This document shows, one piece after another, positions 27,539 through 37,877 of a DNA stretch of 64,000 nucleotides (positions within the stretch are counted from its first letter, which is position 1; each line of letters opens with the position of its first letter). The position numbers were made by a program, and so were the translations under genes. Source of the stretch: Clostridiales bacterium (lineage in GTDB: Bacteria; Bacillota; Clostridia; Saccharofermentanales; Saccharofermentanaceae). The stretch lies in assembly GCA_017617995.1 (NCBI GenBank), contig JAFZVE010000020.1, positions 46,714-110,713 on the forward strand. Direction: 5' to 3'. Below the pieces are notes generated by a model. The model did no database searches. It worked only from the letters and a program-made list of their open reading frames with translations, and was not told the origin of the DNA.

Positions 27539-28246
27539 ATGGATCACTATTCATACACCAATGTAGGTGGCCACGAGCCGAACTGTGATTACGCGCAAGT
27601 CATCGAGCATGATGATCAGGTCCTGATCGTCCTGTGTGACGGGCTCAATGGTCTTCCGAGCGGTGATCAGGCAGCAAAGATCATATCAGACGCAGCGATG
27701 GAGGCTTTCCTTGAAGGAAAGTCTCCTGCTGACGCCTGTATCTTCGCCAATGAGAAATTTCGCGGGATGCAGTTCGATAATGTAGATCTGCGGCGTGCGG
27801 GGGCAACGATCTGTGCGGTAAAGATCGCGAACGGTAACTGCAGCTGGGCCAATGTGGGTGATTCCCATATCTACCATTTTTCACAAGGAAAGCTTCTGCA
27901 CCATTCTGTTGATGATACGCCGACATATAAAGCCTTTACCCGTGGTGAACTTGATTATGAGGGGATCCGCGAGCAGGATGACCGTACGGGCATGACCGTC
28001 TGTGTCGGACAGAAAGAGACGATCGAACCGCATGAAGAGTCCTTCGATATGCAAGAAGGCGATGCGATCCTGGTTTGTTCGGATGGGCTCTGGGAATATG
28101 TGTATGAGACCGAGATGCTCATCGATCTTCACAAGTCCTTCAACGCGAAGGAATGGGCGGATAAGATGCTCCTTCGGGCGACGCAGAGAAGTCACCTCAA
28201 GGGAGACAATATGACTTTAGTTACATATTTCAGGCTGGCAGGTTGA
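27539..28246 (+). CDS. Second PP2C-type protein phosphatase, soluble
   Basis: 235-residue PP2C without membrane segment, unlike its paralogue two genes upstream. The metal motifs are LCDGLNGLPSGD, ANVGDSHIYHF, LVCSDGLWEYV and KGDNMTLVTY. The N-terminal acidic residue is in HEPNCDYAQV, where the usual R..NQD is altered. The Gly-Gly of DGxGG is replaced (DGLNG), so activity may be reduced or its partner preference changed. It starts 35 nt after the protease gene, and the kinase gene follows 4 nt after its stop. Two phosphatases per kinase may act on different pools (membrane and cytosol), which is inference. Confidence 0.88.
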   Translation: MDHYSYTNVGGHEPNCDYAQVIEHDDQVLIVLCDGLNGLPSGDQAAKIISDAAMEAFLEGKSPADACIFANEKFRGMQFDNVDLRRAGATICAVKIANGNCSWANVGDSHIYHFSQGKLLHHSVDDTPTYKAFTRGELDYEGIREQDDRTGMTVCVGQKETIEPHEESFDMQEGDAILVCSDGLWEYVYETEMLIDLHKSFNAKEWADKMLLRATQRSHLKGDNMTLVTYFRLAG

Positions 28247-28250
28247 CGAC

Positions 28251-30632
28251 ATGGACACGAATAATCTCTGCTTCGGATGTTTTAAAGAACACAATAATGT
28301 TGGCCCGTGTCCGCACTGCGGCTATGATCTGTCGACGGCCAAGCATCCTTTCGTGGCGCTGCCTATAGGTACGATCCTGAATGGACGTTATCTGACGGGA
28401 CGTGTCCTCGGCGTTGGCGGTTTCGGTGTGACGTATCTTGCTTTTGACATGACGCTGGAGATCGCTGTGGCGGTCAAGGAGTTCCTGCCTTCCGGTATTG
28501 CACTTCGTGAGTCGGACCGCTATACCATGACGGTCAGTTCGCCGGAAGAACAGCCGAAATTTGATACAGGTGCGACAAAGTTCCTCGACGAGGCCAGACT
28601 TCTTGCCAAGCTCCGTGATGTCCCGAACATCGTAACGGTACAGGACTATTTCCGAGAGAACAACACAGCGTACTTCGTCATGGAGTATATCGAGGGTGTC
28701 GATCTCATGAAGTATGCGCAGAATAAGGGAGGGACGCTCTCTTATAATGAAGCGCTGTATCTGATCCTGCCGGTTATCGATTCTCTTGCCCATGTGCATG
28801 CCCACAATCTCCTTCACAGAGATATCAGCCCGGACAATATCGTGGTCATGAAGAACGGCTCGACGAGACTCCTTGACTTCGGTGCGGCACGAGTGGCGAT
28901 CGATACCGATAAGAGTAAGTCGATCATCCTTAAGCATGGTTTTGCGCCGGAAGAACAATATAGAAAACACGGTAATCAGGGCCCGTGGTCTGATGAATAC
29001 GCACTGGCTGCGACTATGTACCTGATCATCACAGGTGTGATGCCGCCGGATGCGATCGAACGTGTACACGAAGATACACTGGTCTCGCCGAAGGACCTCG
29101 GCGTAGATCTCCCTGATTATGCCAACGATGCGATTATGAAAGCACTGTCCGTCCATGCTTCCGGTCGTTTTCCGGATATGGCGTCTTTCTCTGTCGCGCT
29201 GACGGGTAATCAACCGGTCGGACCTTCTGTGTCTTACGCCCCGGCCATGACCGTGTCTTCGCAGGATGCCCTTCCTACCGGTATGGGTGGACAGGATGGG
29301 CCGATGGTCCAGGGGAAGACTGTCGGTATGGATCAGGAGATGGTCCAGCAGCCCTATGCGCCGCAGAAGATGATCTCCCCGTCGATTCTTGCCGGTGAGA
29401 ACGGAAAACCGGATACGGAAGAAAAGTCTGAAGTAGAAAAGCCGACGACGAAAAAGAAGAAGAGTATCTGGAAAAGACCGATTACTTATGTTCTCATCGG
29501 CGTGGTAGCTCTCGCGATCGCGGCATTCCCGATTGGTAACTATATCACGGAAAACTACGAGTGGGGCCCGACAACAACCACTGCAAAGAAAACATCGAAG
29601 AAAACGTCCAAGGAGACGTCCAAGCCTACGACACCGCCATCTGAGACGATTCCGGATCCGAATACCATGGAGGATGGGGGCATTATCACATATGACGATA
29701 GTGTACGGCTCTTCTCCTTGTCAGCGCCGAAGAATTATTCGTTCACGAACGACGACGGACTCTTTATGTTCGAACGTGAAGATAAGAAGTGTTCGGTAAG
29801 TGCCAATGCGGTCTCCAGCGTGGGCGGTTATCGTGTCGAATCGTTAAATGATATGATCGCACAGAGCGATGAAGTTATCACTTCATATCTCGAATCGGTT
29901 CTCGGTCTTTCGGATATTGATATTGATCAAGAGTACTTATATATCTCTGTGATCGGGAATGACTCATGCATGCTTGAGTACGATGTTAACGCTTCCGGCA
30001 CGGACGGGAAGGTGAATGTGACTTTCCTTACTATCGAGAGAAAAGCCGATACGGGTGTCTTCATTGTCTGCGGTCTGATGCCGATCGATGATTACGGTAT
30101 GTATTCCGGAGACGACTGGGAAGACCTGAAGAGTGTCCTTACAACATTTAAGGAAAATTCGGATGTTCCGTCCTCTTATTCGTATTACTATGGCGAGAAT
30201 ATGCCGGACTTCCTTTATAACAACAATACGGTAAGTGCAATCGAAGAAGTCAAGATCGGTAATAATCTGGATTGCCTCGACCTGCAGCTCGCAGGTATGG
30301 AAGAGAAGGAGTGCAAGGTTTATGTGATCAACCTCGGTGAGCAGGACTCGATCACTACGGCATGTGCGGCTGCGGAGCAGGTCCTCGGAGCCAATTATAA
30401 GTTCGGCGGGTATACGTCCGTCACCCCAACGGTCCGTAAGAACTATGAGATGCGTATCCGCAACTATACACTGACGAAGATCTACGATGAGGATGTAATC
30501 GTGGAGGGCACGGTCTGTGTTATTAATCTTAGCGGTACCTACTATGCGATCATGGCCACATGCGATGATGACGCGCTCCGCGAGAGAATTACACTGGACT
30601 TTACTATGGTCGTGCTTTCTCTTACAGACTAA
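28251..30632 (+). CDS. Transmembrane Ser/Thr protein kinase with unknown ectodomain
   Basis: 793 residues. A zinc ribbon (CFGCFKEHNNVGPCPHCGYDL, about 4-24) precedes the Hanks-type kinase domain (about 46-320). The latter has the glycine loop GVGGFGVTYLA from Gly54, AVKEF (Lys), HRDISPDN from His189 (catalytic Asp191), DFG at 209-211 and GFAPEEQY in the APE position, so it looks active. A disordered juxtamembrane region (about 320-405) includes GKTVGMDQ. TM at about 411-432 is followed by a Thr/Lys/Pro-rich linker and an ectodomain of about 340 residues with no PASTA repeats and no family I recognise. Last gene of the operon; a terminator follows. It is probably the enzyme that writes marks read by the two FHA proteins. 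Confidence 0.93.
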   Translation: MDTNNLCFGCFKEHNNVGPCPHCGYDLSTAKHPFVALPIGTILNGRYLTGRVLGVGGFGVTYLAFDMTLEIAVAVKEFLPSGIALRESDRYTMTVSSPEEQPKFDTGATKFLDEARLLAKLRDVPNIVTVQDYFRENNTAYFVMEYIEGVDLMKYAQNKGGTLSYNEALYLILPVIDSLAHVHAHNLLHRDISPDNIVVMKNGSTRLLDFGAARVAIDTDKSKSIILKHGFAPEEQYRKHGNQGPWSDEYALAATMYLIITGVMPPDAIERVHEDTLVSPKDLGVDLPDYANDAIMKALSVHASGRFPDMASFSVALTGNQPVGPSVSYAPAMTVSSQDALPTGMGGQDGPMVQGKTVGMDQEMVQQPYAPQKMISPSILAGENGKPDTEEKSEVEKPTTKKKKSIWKRPITYVLIGVVALAIAAFPIGNYITENYEWGPTTTTAKKTSKKTSKETSKPTTPPSETIPDPNTMEDGGIITYDDSVRLFSLSAPKNYSFTNDDGLFMFEREDKKCSVSANAVSSVGGYRVESLNDMIAQSDEVITSYLESVLGLSDIDIDQEYLYISVIGNDSCMLEYDVNASGTDGKVNVTFLTIERKADTGVFIVCGLMPIDDYGMYSGDDWEDLKSVLTTFKENSDVPSSYSYYYGENMPDFLYNNNTVSAIEEVKIGNNLDCLDLQLAGMEEKECKVYVINLGEQDSITTACAAAEQVLGANYKFGGYTSVTPTVRKNYEMRIRNYTLTKIYDEDVIVEGTVCVINLSGTYYAIMATCDDDALRERITLDFTMVVLSLTD

Positions 30633-30656
30633 GATTCGAAAAGATAACAAAAAGCA

Positions 30657-30688
30657 AGCGGCCTGTTTCTTAACAGACCGCTTTTTTG
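30657..30688. terminator. Terminator of the signalling operon, possibly bidirectional
   Basis: AGCGGCCTGT (30657-30666) pairs with ACAGACCGCT (30673-30682; one mismatch), followed by a T run. The A-rich left flank could also end the convergent tgt transcript. Confidence 0.85.
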
Positions 30689-30713
30689 TTGTAGCGCGTT
30701 TTTTGTTGAATAT

Positions 30714-32902
<2,189 letters not shown>

Positions 32903-32910
32903 AGCCTGTT

Positions 32911-32916
32911 ATTATA
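32911..32916 (-). promoter_or_regulatory. -10 element for queA
   Basis: TATAAT on the minus strand (plus ATTATA) just upstream of the queA ATG, with no convincing -35. It lies 7 bp from the dapA -35, so the divergent promoters nearly overlap. Confidence 0.35.
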
Positions 32917-32923
32917 AATGCAA

Positions 32924-32953
32924 TTGACGGTTCTGTATAGTAGGTGGTATCAT
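32924..32953 (+). promoter_or_regulatory. Promoter for dapA
   Basis: TTGACG (32924-32929) and TATCAT (32947-32952 region) with a 17-bp spacer. The leader of about 90 nt has a CCCG/CGGG hairpin near 32974-33000 but is too short for a lysine riboswitch. Confidence 0.65.
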
Positions 32954-33048
32954 TTTATAAGTTTTCTATAAGACTCCCGGACGTTCCGAAACGGTACGGG
33001 TAGGATTCCGGAAAGCCCTAATTTTTCGAAGAAATGGAGGCATGAGTT

Positions 33049-33942
33049 ATGAAGAAGCCCGTTTTTGTCGGTTCGGCAGTAGCGCTGATCACACCCTTTA
33101 ACGAAGGAGGTGTGGACACGAAAAAACTTCAGGCTTTGATCGACTTCCATTTAGCACATAAGACGGATGCCATTCTGGTCGCTGCGACGACAGGCGAAGC
33201 GGCTACAATGCCTGATGAAGAGCACCTTGCCACGATCCGTACGGTCGTAGAGTATGTCAATAAGAGAGTTCCGGTCATTGCCGGTACAGGAAGTAACGAT
33301 ACGGCGCACGGTATCAAGCTGGCCCGTGAAGCAACGGCCATCGGTGCCGACGCTCTCCTCGTCGTCACTCCTTACTACAATAAGACATCCCAGGAAGGTA
33401 TCTATCGTCACTTTAAGGCCACAGCCGAAGTAACGGATCTGCCGATCATCGTGTACAACGTTCCTTCGAGAACGAACCTGAATATCACCCCGGCTACCTA
33501 CAAGCGTCTCTCGGAGATCGATAACATCGTAGGTGTCAAGGAGTGCAACATGAACCAGGTCCCGGAGACCGTGAACCTCTGCGGAGACGATTTCGTGCTG
33601 TATTCCGGTGAGGATGGCCTCGTCGTTCCGCTTCTTTCCATGGGTGGTAAGGGTGTCATCTCTGTAGCAGCGCATATCGTTCCAGAAACGATGCACGATA
33701 TGGTCCATGCGTTCCTGAATGGCGATGTGGCCGGTGCGGCGAAGATGCAGGCGGATATTATTCCACTGGTCAAGGCGCTGTTCTCGGATGTAAACCCGAT
33801 TCCGGTAAAGGAAGCGCTCAATGATCTCGGATGGGATATCGGTTCCTGCCGTATGCCGCTTTGCGACATGAGTGAGGAAGGTAAGGCCAAGGTCGCCGAG
33901 ACACTGAAGAAGTACGATCTTTCCTTCCATCCGAAGTTCTGA
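33049..33942 (+). CDS. dapA: 4-hydroxy-tetrahydrodipicolinate synthase
   Basis: Condenses pyruvate with aspartate semialdehyde, the first committed step to diaminopimelate and lysine. 297 residues. TTGEAATMPDEEH corresponds to the TTGE active-site motif, Tyr136 is in IVYNVPSRTNLN, and the Schiff-base Lys164 is in GVKECNMNQ. Length and order match the family. TGGAGGCATGAGTT precedes the ATG. dapB follows after a 75-nt gap holding a hairpin. lysC, the preceding pathway enzyme, is about 12 kb away on the other strand. Confidence 0.97.
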   Translation: MKKPVFVGSAVALITPFNEGGVDTKKLQALIDFHLAHKTDAILVAATTGEAATMPDEEHLATIRTVVEYVNKRVPVIAGTGSNDTAHGIKLAREATAIGADALLVVTPYYNKTSQEGIYRHFKATAEVTDLPIIVYNVPSRTNLNITPATYKRLSEIDNIVGVKECNMNQVPETVNLCGDDFVLYSGEDGLVVPLLSMGGKGVISVAAHIVPETMHDMVHAFLNGDVAGAAKMQADIIPLVKALFSDVNPIPVKEALNDLGWDIGSCRMPLCDMSEEGKAKVAETLKKYDLSFHPKF

Positions 33943-33956
33943 TACTGTAATGCAAG

Positions 33957-33996
33957 AATTCCCGCAATGCCGGTTCATAGCGGTGCTGCGGGAGTT
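33957..33996 (+). other. Intercistronic hairpin between dapA and dapB
   Basis: AATTCCCGCA (33957-33966) pairs with TGCGGGAGTT (33987-33996), one G-U pair, with an inner CCG/CGG stem. No T run follows. It may stabilise the upstream message or tune dapB relative to dapA. Confidence 0.55.
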
Positions 33997-34017
33997 CTTA
34001 TAGAAAGAGAGATAACT

Positions 34018-34782
34018 ATGTCTGAAGTAAGAATATTCCTGAGCGGCTGTATGGGCCGTATGGGTCGTGTCATCACGGAGATGTGTGACGGCTATGAGGA
34101 TGTACAGATCGTTGCCGGTTCCGATGTGGTGGAAAATGCCACATCCGCATTTCCGATCTATAAGGATCCGAATGATTGTGCCGAGGATTTCGATGTCATC
34201 ATCGACTTTTCCCATGTCAGTGCTTTTGATGGCGTGACAAAGCTTGCCGAATCGAGAAACAAGCCGATCGTCATGTGTACGACCGGTCTTTCGGAAGAGC
34301 AGAAGACATCGCTTCTTAAGCTCTCACAGAAGGTCGGTGTCTTCTACTCCGGGAATATGTCCCTCGGAATCAATGTGCTCATCAACCTCGTGAAGAAAGC
34401 GGCAGCGAAGCTGTATCCGGATTTCGATATCGAGCTGATCGAGGAGCACCACAACAAGAAGCTCGATGCGCCTTCGGGAACGGCGCTGATGATCGCGGAT
34501 GCGATGAACGAGACGCTCGACAATCAGCTTGAGTATGTCTATGAACGCCAGTCCAGACGCCAGATGCGCGAGAAGAAGGAGCTCGGTATCCATGCGATAC
34601 GCGGCGGCAATATCGTCGGAGAGCACAAGGTGATGTTCATCGGCGGCGAGGAGATCCTGACGGTCTCCCATAGTGCCCAGACGAGATCTGTCTTCGGCAG
34701 AGGCGCGGTCGCAGCGGCCAGATACATGATCGATAAAGGTCCCGGCATGTACGATATGCAGGATATGATCGGGGACGATTGA
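34018..34782 (+). CDS. dapB: 4-hydroxy-tetrahydrodipicolinate reductase
   Basis: Reduces the DapA product with NAD(P)H in diaminopimelate and lysine synthesis. 254 residues. The nucleotide-binding start is IFLSGCMGRMGRVI, in which the usual GxxGRMG is present as GCMGRMG. Catalytic EEHHNKKLDAPSGTALMIAD and substrate-binding GGNIVGEHKVMFIG are standard. The start at 34018 is set by homology and the purine stretch AGAAAGAGAG; the open frame upstream lies in the hairpin. Confidence 0.95.
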   Translation: MSEVRIFLSGCMGRMGRVITEMCDGYEDVQIVAGSDVVENATSAFPIYKDPNDCAEDFDVIIDFSHVSAFDGVTKLAESRNKPIVMCTTGLSEEQKTSLLKLSQKVGVFYSGNMSLGINVLINLVKKAAAKLYPDFDIELIEEHHNKKLDAPSGTALMIADAMNETLDNQLEYVYERQSRRQMREKKELGIHAIRGGNIVGEHKVMFIGGEEILTVSHSAQTRSVFGRGAVAAARYMIDKGPGMYDMQDMIGDD

Positions 34783-34813
34783 TAAAGGTAACAGAAACGG
34801 GAGGAAAGTATAG

Positions 34814-35266
34814 ATGTTTCGATTTTTATTAGATGCAACGGCAAATGGGGCTGATGGCAGCAGTATGTTGATCATGGTGGCGGTCTTCGCCGTCTTCTTC
34901 ATTCTGTGGTACGTGATCGCACTTCGTCCGCAGAGAAAGAAAGAGAAGGAACTTCAGGAGAAGATCAGTAAGATGCGTGTCGGAGATCAGGTCGTCACGA
35001 TCGGAGGCCTGGTTGGCAAGGTAGCCAATATCCGCGATGATGAGGTCACGATCATGACTTCGGCGGCCAATACACTGGTCACATTCAAGAAATCGGCAGT
35101 AAGTACGATCATTTCCCGTGATGCGAAGCCGGAAGATACGGCTTCTAAGGAAGAGAAGAAAGACAAACTGGTTCTGAAGAAGAAAGAAAAGGCATCTTCG
35201 GAAGAAATAGAAACAGAAGAGAAAACAGAAAAGGAAGCAACGGATCTGGGTAACATCAAGGAGTAA
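34814..35266 (+). CDS. yajC: Preprotein translocase subunit YajC
   Basis: Accessory part of the Sec translocon. One membrane helix at about 17-39 (SSMLIMVAVFAVFFILWYVIALRPQ) is followed by KKEKELQEKISKMRVGDQVVTIGGLVGKV, the family signature. At 150 residues it is longer than usual because of a Lys/Glu-rich tail from about 100. secD/secF do not follow, and the neighbours are dapB and dnaG, so the usual queA-tgt-yajC-secDF linkage is broken although queA-tgt lie only 2 kb away on the other strand. Confidence 0.92.
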   Translation: MFRFLLDATANGADGSSMLIMVAVFAVFFILWYVIALRPQRKKEKELQEKISKMRVGDQVVTIGGLVGKVANIRDDEVTIMTSAANTLVTFKKSAVSTIISRDAKPEDTASKEEKKDKLVLKKKEKASSEEIETEEKTEKEATDLGNIKE

Positions 35267-35280
35267 GATAGGACGGAAAA

Positions 35281-37164
35281 ATGAGCAACGGCGGCCACGG
35301 CAGAATTCCTCAAGAAGTAGTGGAAGAGATCATCGCCAAGAACGACATCGTCTCGGTCGTGGGCCAATATGTGCAGTTTACAAAGAGCTCCGGACGGAAT
35401 CTGTTCGGGCTCTGTCCTTTTCACTCGGAAGATACCCCTTCGTTTTCGGTGTCGTCTTCTGCAGATAAACAGATATTCTACTGCTTCGGATGCCATAAGG
35501 GCGGCGATGTCGTCAAGTTTATCCAGGAGATCGAGCACCTCAGTTACGTGGAAGCGCTGCGGCTCCTGGCGGAGCGCTCCGGTGTGAAGATCCCGGAGTC
35601 CAATGATCCCAAATATCAGAAGGAAGAACAGCTCAGGAAAAGAGTATATGAGGTCCTAAAGGCTGCAGCGATCTATTTCTATAAGAGCTATGTGTCCGAG
35701 AAAGGACAGATGGCCCGGGAATACCTTCAGAAGCGTGCAATCACGAAGTCTACTGCGATGAATTTCGGTCTGGGGTATGCTCCGGACGAATGGAACGGAC
35801 TTTATACTTTCCTCAGTGCCAAAGGCTTTACGAAAGAAGAAATCATGGCGTCCGGGCTCTTCGCAACAGCGAAGAACGGTCGTCCGTATGATCTTTTTCG
35901 TGGAAGGCTCATGTTCCCGATCTTCGACTCGATGGGGAAGATCATCGCTTTTGGCGGACGGATCATCGGAGACGGACAGCCCAAATACGTCAATTCTCCG
36001 GAAACGATCGTGTACTCCAAGCAGAGGAATCTCTATGCTTTGAACTTCGCCAAGCAGGATAAGCCGAAGCAGATCATCGTGGTAGAAGGTTATATGGATG
36101 TCATCTCCATGCATCAGGCCGGCGTGACGAATGCGGTGGCTTCGCTGGGCACGGCACTTACCGAAAGACAGCTCGATCTTCTGGAACGGTATTGTGAAGA
36201 GGTCGTGCTTTTCTATGACTCGGACAAGGCCGGACAGACGGCGGCGGTACGTGGTCTCAAGATGCTGATGGACAGAAAGAAGAAACACACCGCCATGACG
36301 ACGCAGGTCCGCGTGGCGAAAGTCCCGAACGGTAAAGATCCGGATGAATTTATCCGCGAATACGGGAAAGATGAATTTGCCAAGGTCGTCGAGCAGGCGA
36401 TGCCTGTCCTTGATTATCTCGTTGACTCGGCTCAAAGACAGAGCCTCGTGGACGGGAAATTTGATCCGGTGAAGTTCCAGCAGCTCGTTTCGACATATCT
36501 GTCATGGGAGCCTAACGAGATACTAAGAGAGCGCGGAGCCTATCAGGCGGCGCAGATTCTGGGTGTGTCCACGGCTGCCGTGATGGCGGAAGCGAAGAAG
36601 AGTTCGGATCAGACACGCGAGGATCAGGTGCTGCAGACCAAGAAGATCGTGCAGAAACAGACGGAACTCGCTCCGCATAAGAATCCGGGCGAGACCGCGA
36701 CACGGGACGAGCTGGTCTTGATCTGTCTTCTTGCGTCACTGGGACAGAACTACGAGGCTTTTGTGAATAAGTACAGGGAAGAACCGCTCGTGACGGACTT
36801 TACGATGGGATCGATGCGCACGATCGTCAAGGAAGTCCTGCCGGACCTGAAGGCAGGGAAACTGAACGGACGACGCCTCGTGGAAGCGGGCGAGAATCTG
36901 ATCCTCAATCAGAAACCGGCAGAGGCGACATTATCGGAAGCTCTCGTTTCCGTATCTTACGGCGAGGGACTTGATTCTCTGATGTTACATACGATCGATT
37001 ATCTCTATCGTGTCCGTACGGATGTGTATACGAGACAGAAGAAAACTCTGGCCAAACAGCTCGATGTGATGCCGGAAGGTCCCGATCGTGTGGCGACACA
37101 GGAAGCCCTGAAGAAGACGAGCGATTATCTTAAGTACCTGAAGGGAAAGATCGGGAAGCTCTGA
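35281..37164 (+). CDS. dnaG: DNA primase
   Basis: Makes RNA primers for replication. 627 residues. The CHC2 zinc domain is CPFHSEDTPSFSV..FYCFGCHKGGDV. The catalytic core has FGLGYAPDEWNGLY, GRLMFPIFDSMGKIIAFGGR and the Toprim VVEGYMDVISMHQAG, with LFYDSDKAGQTAAVRG as second acidic motif. The C-terminal helicase-binding region is present. AGGACGGAAAA precedes the ATG, 14 nt after yajC. trmK begins 2 nt after the stop with no rpoD between, unlike the usual Firmicutes order. Confidence 0.97.
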   Translation: MSNGGHGRIPQEVVEEIIAKNDIVSVVGQYVQFTKSSGRNLFGLCPFHSEDTPSFSVSSSADKQIFYCFGCHKGGDVVKFIQEIEHLSYVEALRLLAERSGVKIPESNDPKYQKEEQLRKRVYEVLKAAAIYFYKSYVSEKGQMAREYLQKRAITKSTAMNFGLGYAPDEWNGLYTFLSAKGFTKEEIMASGLFATAKNGRPYDLFRGRLMFPIFDSMGKIIAFGGRIIGDGQPKYVNSPETIVYSKQRNLYALNFAKQDKPKQIIVVEGYMDVISMHQAGVTNAVASLGTALTERQLDLLERYCEEVVLFYDSDKAGQTAAVRGLKMLMDRKKKHTAMTTQVRVAKVPNGKDPDEFIREYGKDEFAKVVEQAMPVLDYLVDSAQRQSLVDGKFDPVKFQQLVSTYLSWEPNEILRERGAYQAAQILGVSTAAVMAEAKKSSDQTREDQVLQTKKIVQKQTELAPHKNPGETATRDELVLICLLASLGQNYEAFVNKYREEPLVTDFTMGSMRTIVKEVLPDLKAGKLNGRRLVEAGENLILNQKPAEATLSEALVSVSYGEGLDSLMLHTIDYLYRVRTDVYTRQKKTLAKQLDVMPEGPDRVATQEALKKTSDYLKYLKGKIGKL

Positions 37165-37166
37165 GT

Positions 37167-37877
37167 ATGGGAAATACAGATGTAGTAGCACTTGGCGGCA
37201 GAGAGGAAGGACGCGCTGTTCCTGATCTGCCTTTGCGGTTACAGACAGTAGCCGGACTTATCCCTTCCTGCGGTACCGTCGTGGATGTAGGCTCCGATCA
37301 CGGAAAACTCGGCGCATGGTGTCTGATGAAGAAGGTCTGTAAGTCGGTGATCGCGACGGATATTCATGCACTTCCGGCCAGAAGGACAGAGGAACTTTTT
37401 ACTTCTTTAGGCCTTTCCGGGAAGAGCAGCGTGCAGGTCACAGACGGGCTCTGCGGGATTGCTCTGAAGGAAGATATGACAATAGTGATCGCAGGAATGG
37501 GCGGACTTGAAGTCTGTAAGATCTTAAGATCTGCGATGGCGGAGAAGGAGGAAATTCCATCCGGGATGAAGCTTGTGTTACAGCCGCAGCGGTCTTTTTA
37601 CGAAGTGAGGTCTTTCCTCTGTGAAAGCGGGTTTTCGATTCGTAAGGAACGGATCGCCAAAGATCGCGGCCGATACTATGTAGTGATCCTTTGCGAATTT
37701 ACAGGGAAGACCTACGAGATCTCGGAGCCGGAACGGTTTCTGGGTCCGCTGATACTTAAGGAAAAGCCTGAGTACTTCGATGAATATATGGCGCATCAGA
37801 AAGAAGTGATGGGCAAGCGCGCACTTGGAGATCCACGCTGCGCGGCAATACTAAATGATTGGGAGAAATGGTTATGA
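37167..37877 (+). CDS. trmK: tRNA (adenine(22)-N(1))-methyltransferase TrmK
   Basis: SAM-dependent enzyme methylating A22 of tRNA. 236 residues. LPLRLQTVAGLIPSCGTVVDVGSDHGKLGAWC is the family N-terminus with the SAM-binding DVGSDHG; the catalytic motif is IAGMGGLEV and LVLQPQRSFYEVRSFL follows, with the GRYYVVI stretch further on. It starts 2 nt after dnaG and overlaps nif3 by 4 nt, the conserved yqfN-yqfO pair of Bacillus. Confidence 0.92.
   Translation: MGNTDVVALGGREEGRAVPDLPLRLQTVAGLIPSCGTVVDVGSDHGKLGAWCLMKKVCKSVIATDIHALPARRTEELFTSLGLSGKSSVQVTDGLCGIALKEDMTIVIAGMGGLEVCKILRSAMAEKEEIPSGMKLVLQPQRSFYEVRSFLCESGFSIRKERIAKDRGRYYVVILCEFTGKTYEISEPERFLGPLILKEKPEYFDEYMAHQKEVMGKRALGDPRCAAILNDWEKWL

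Noticed and set aside
32954..33048. Lysine riboswitch before dapA, and likewise before lysC
   Set aside because: Leaders of about 90 and 45 nt are too short for the roughly 170-nt L-box and lack its core.
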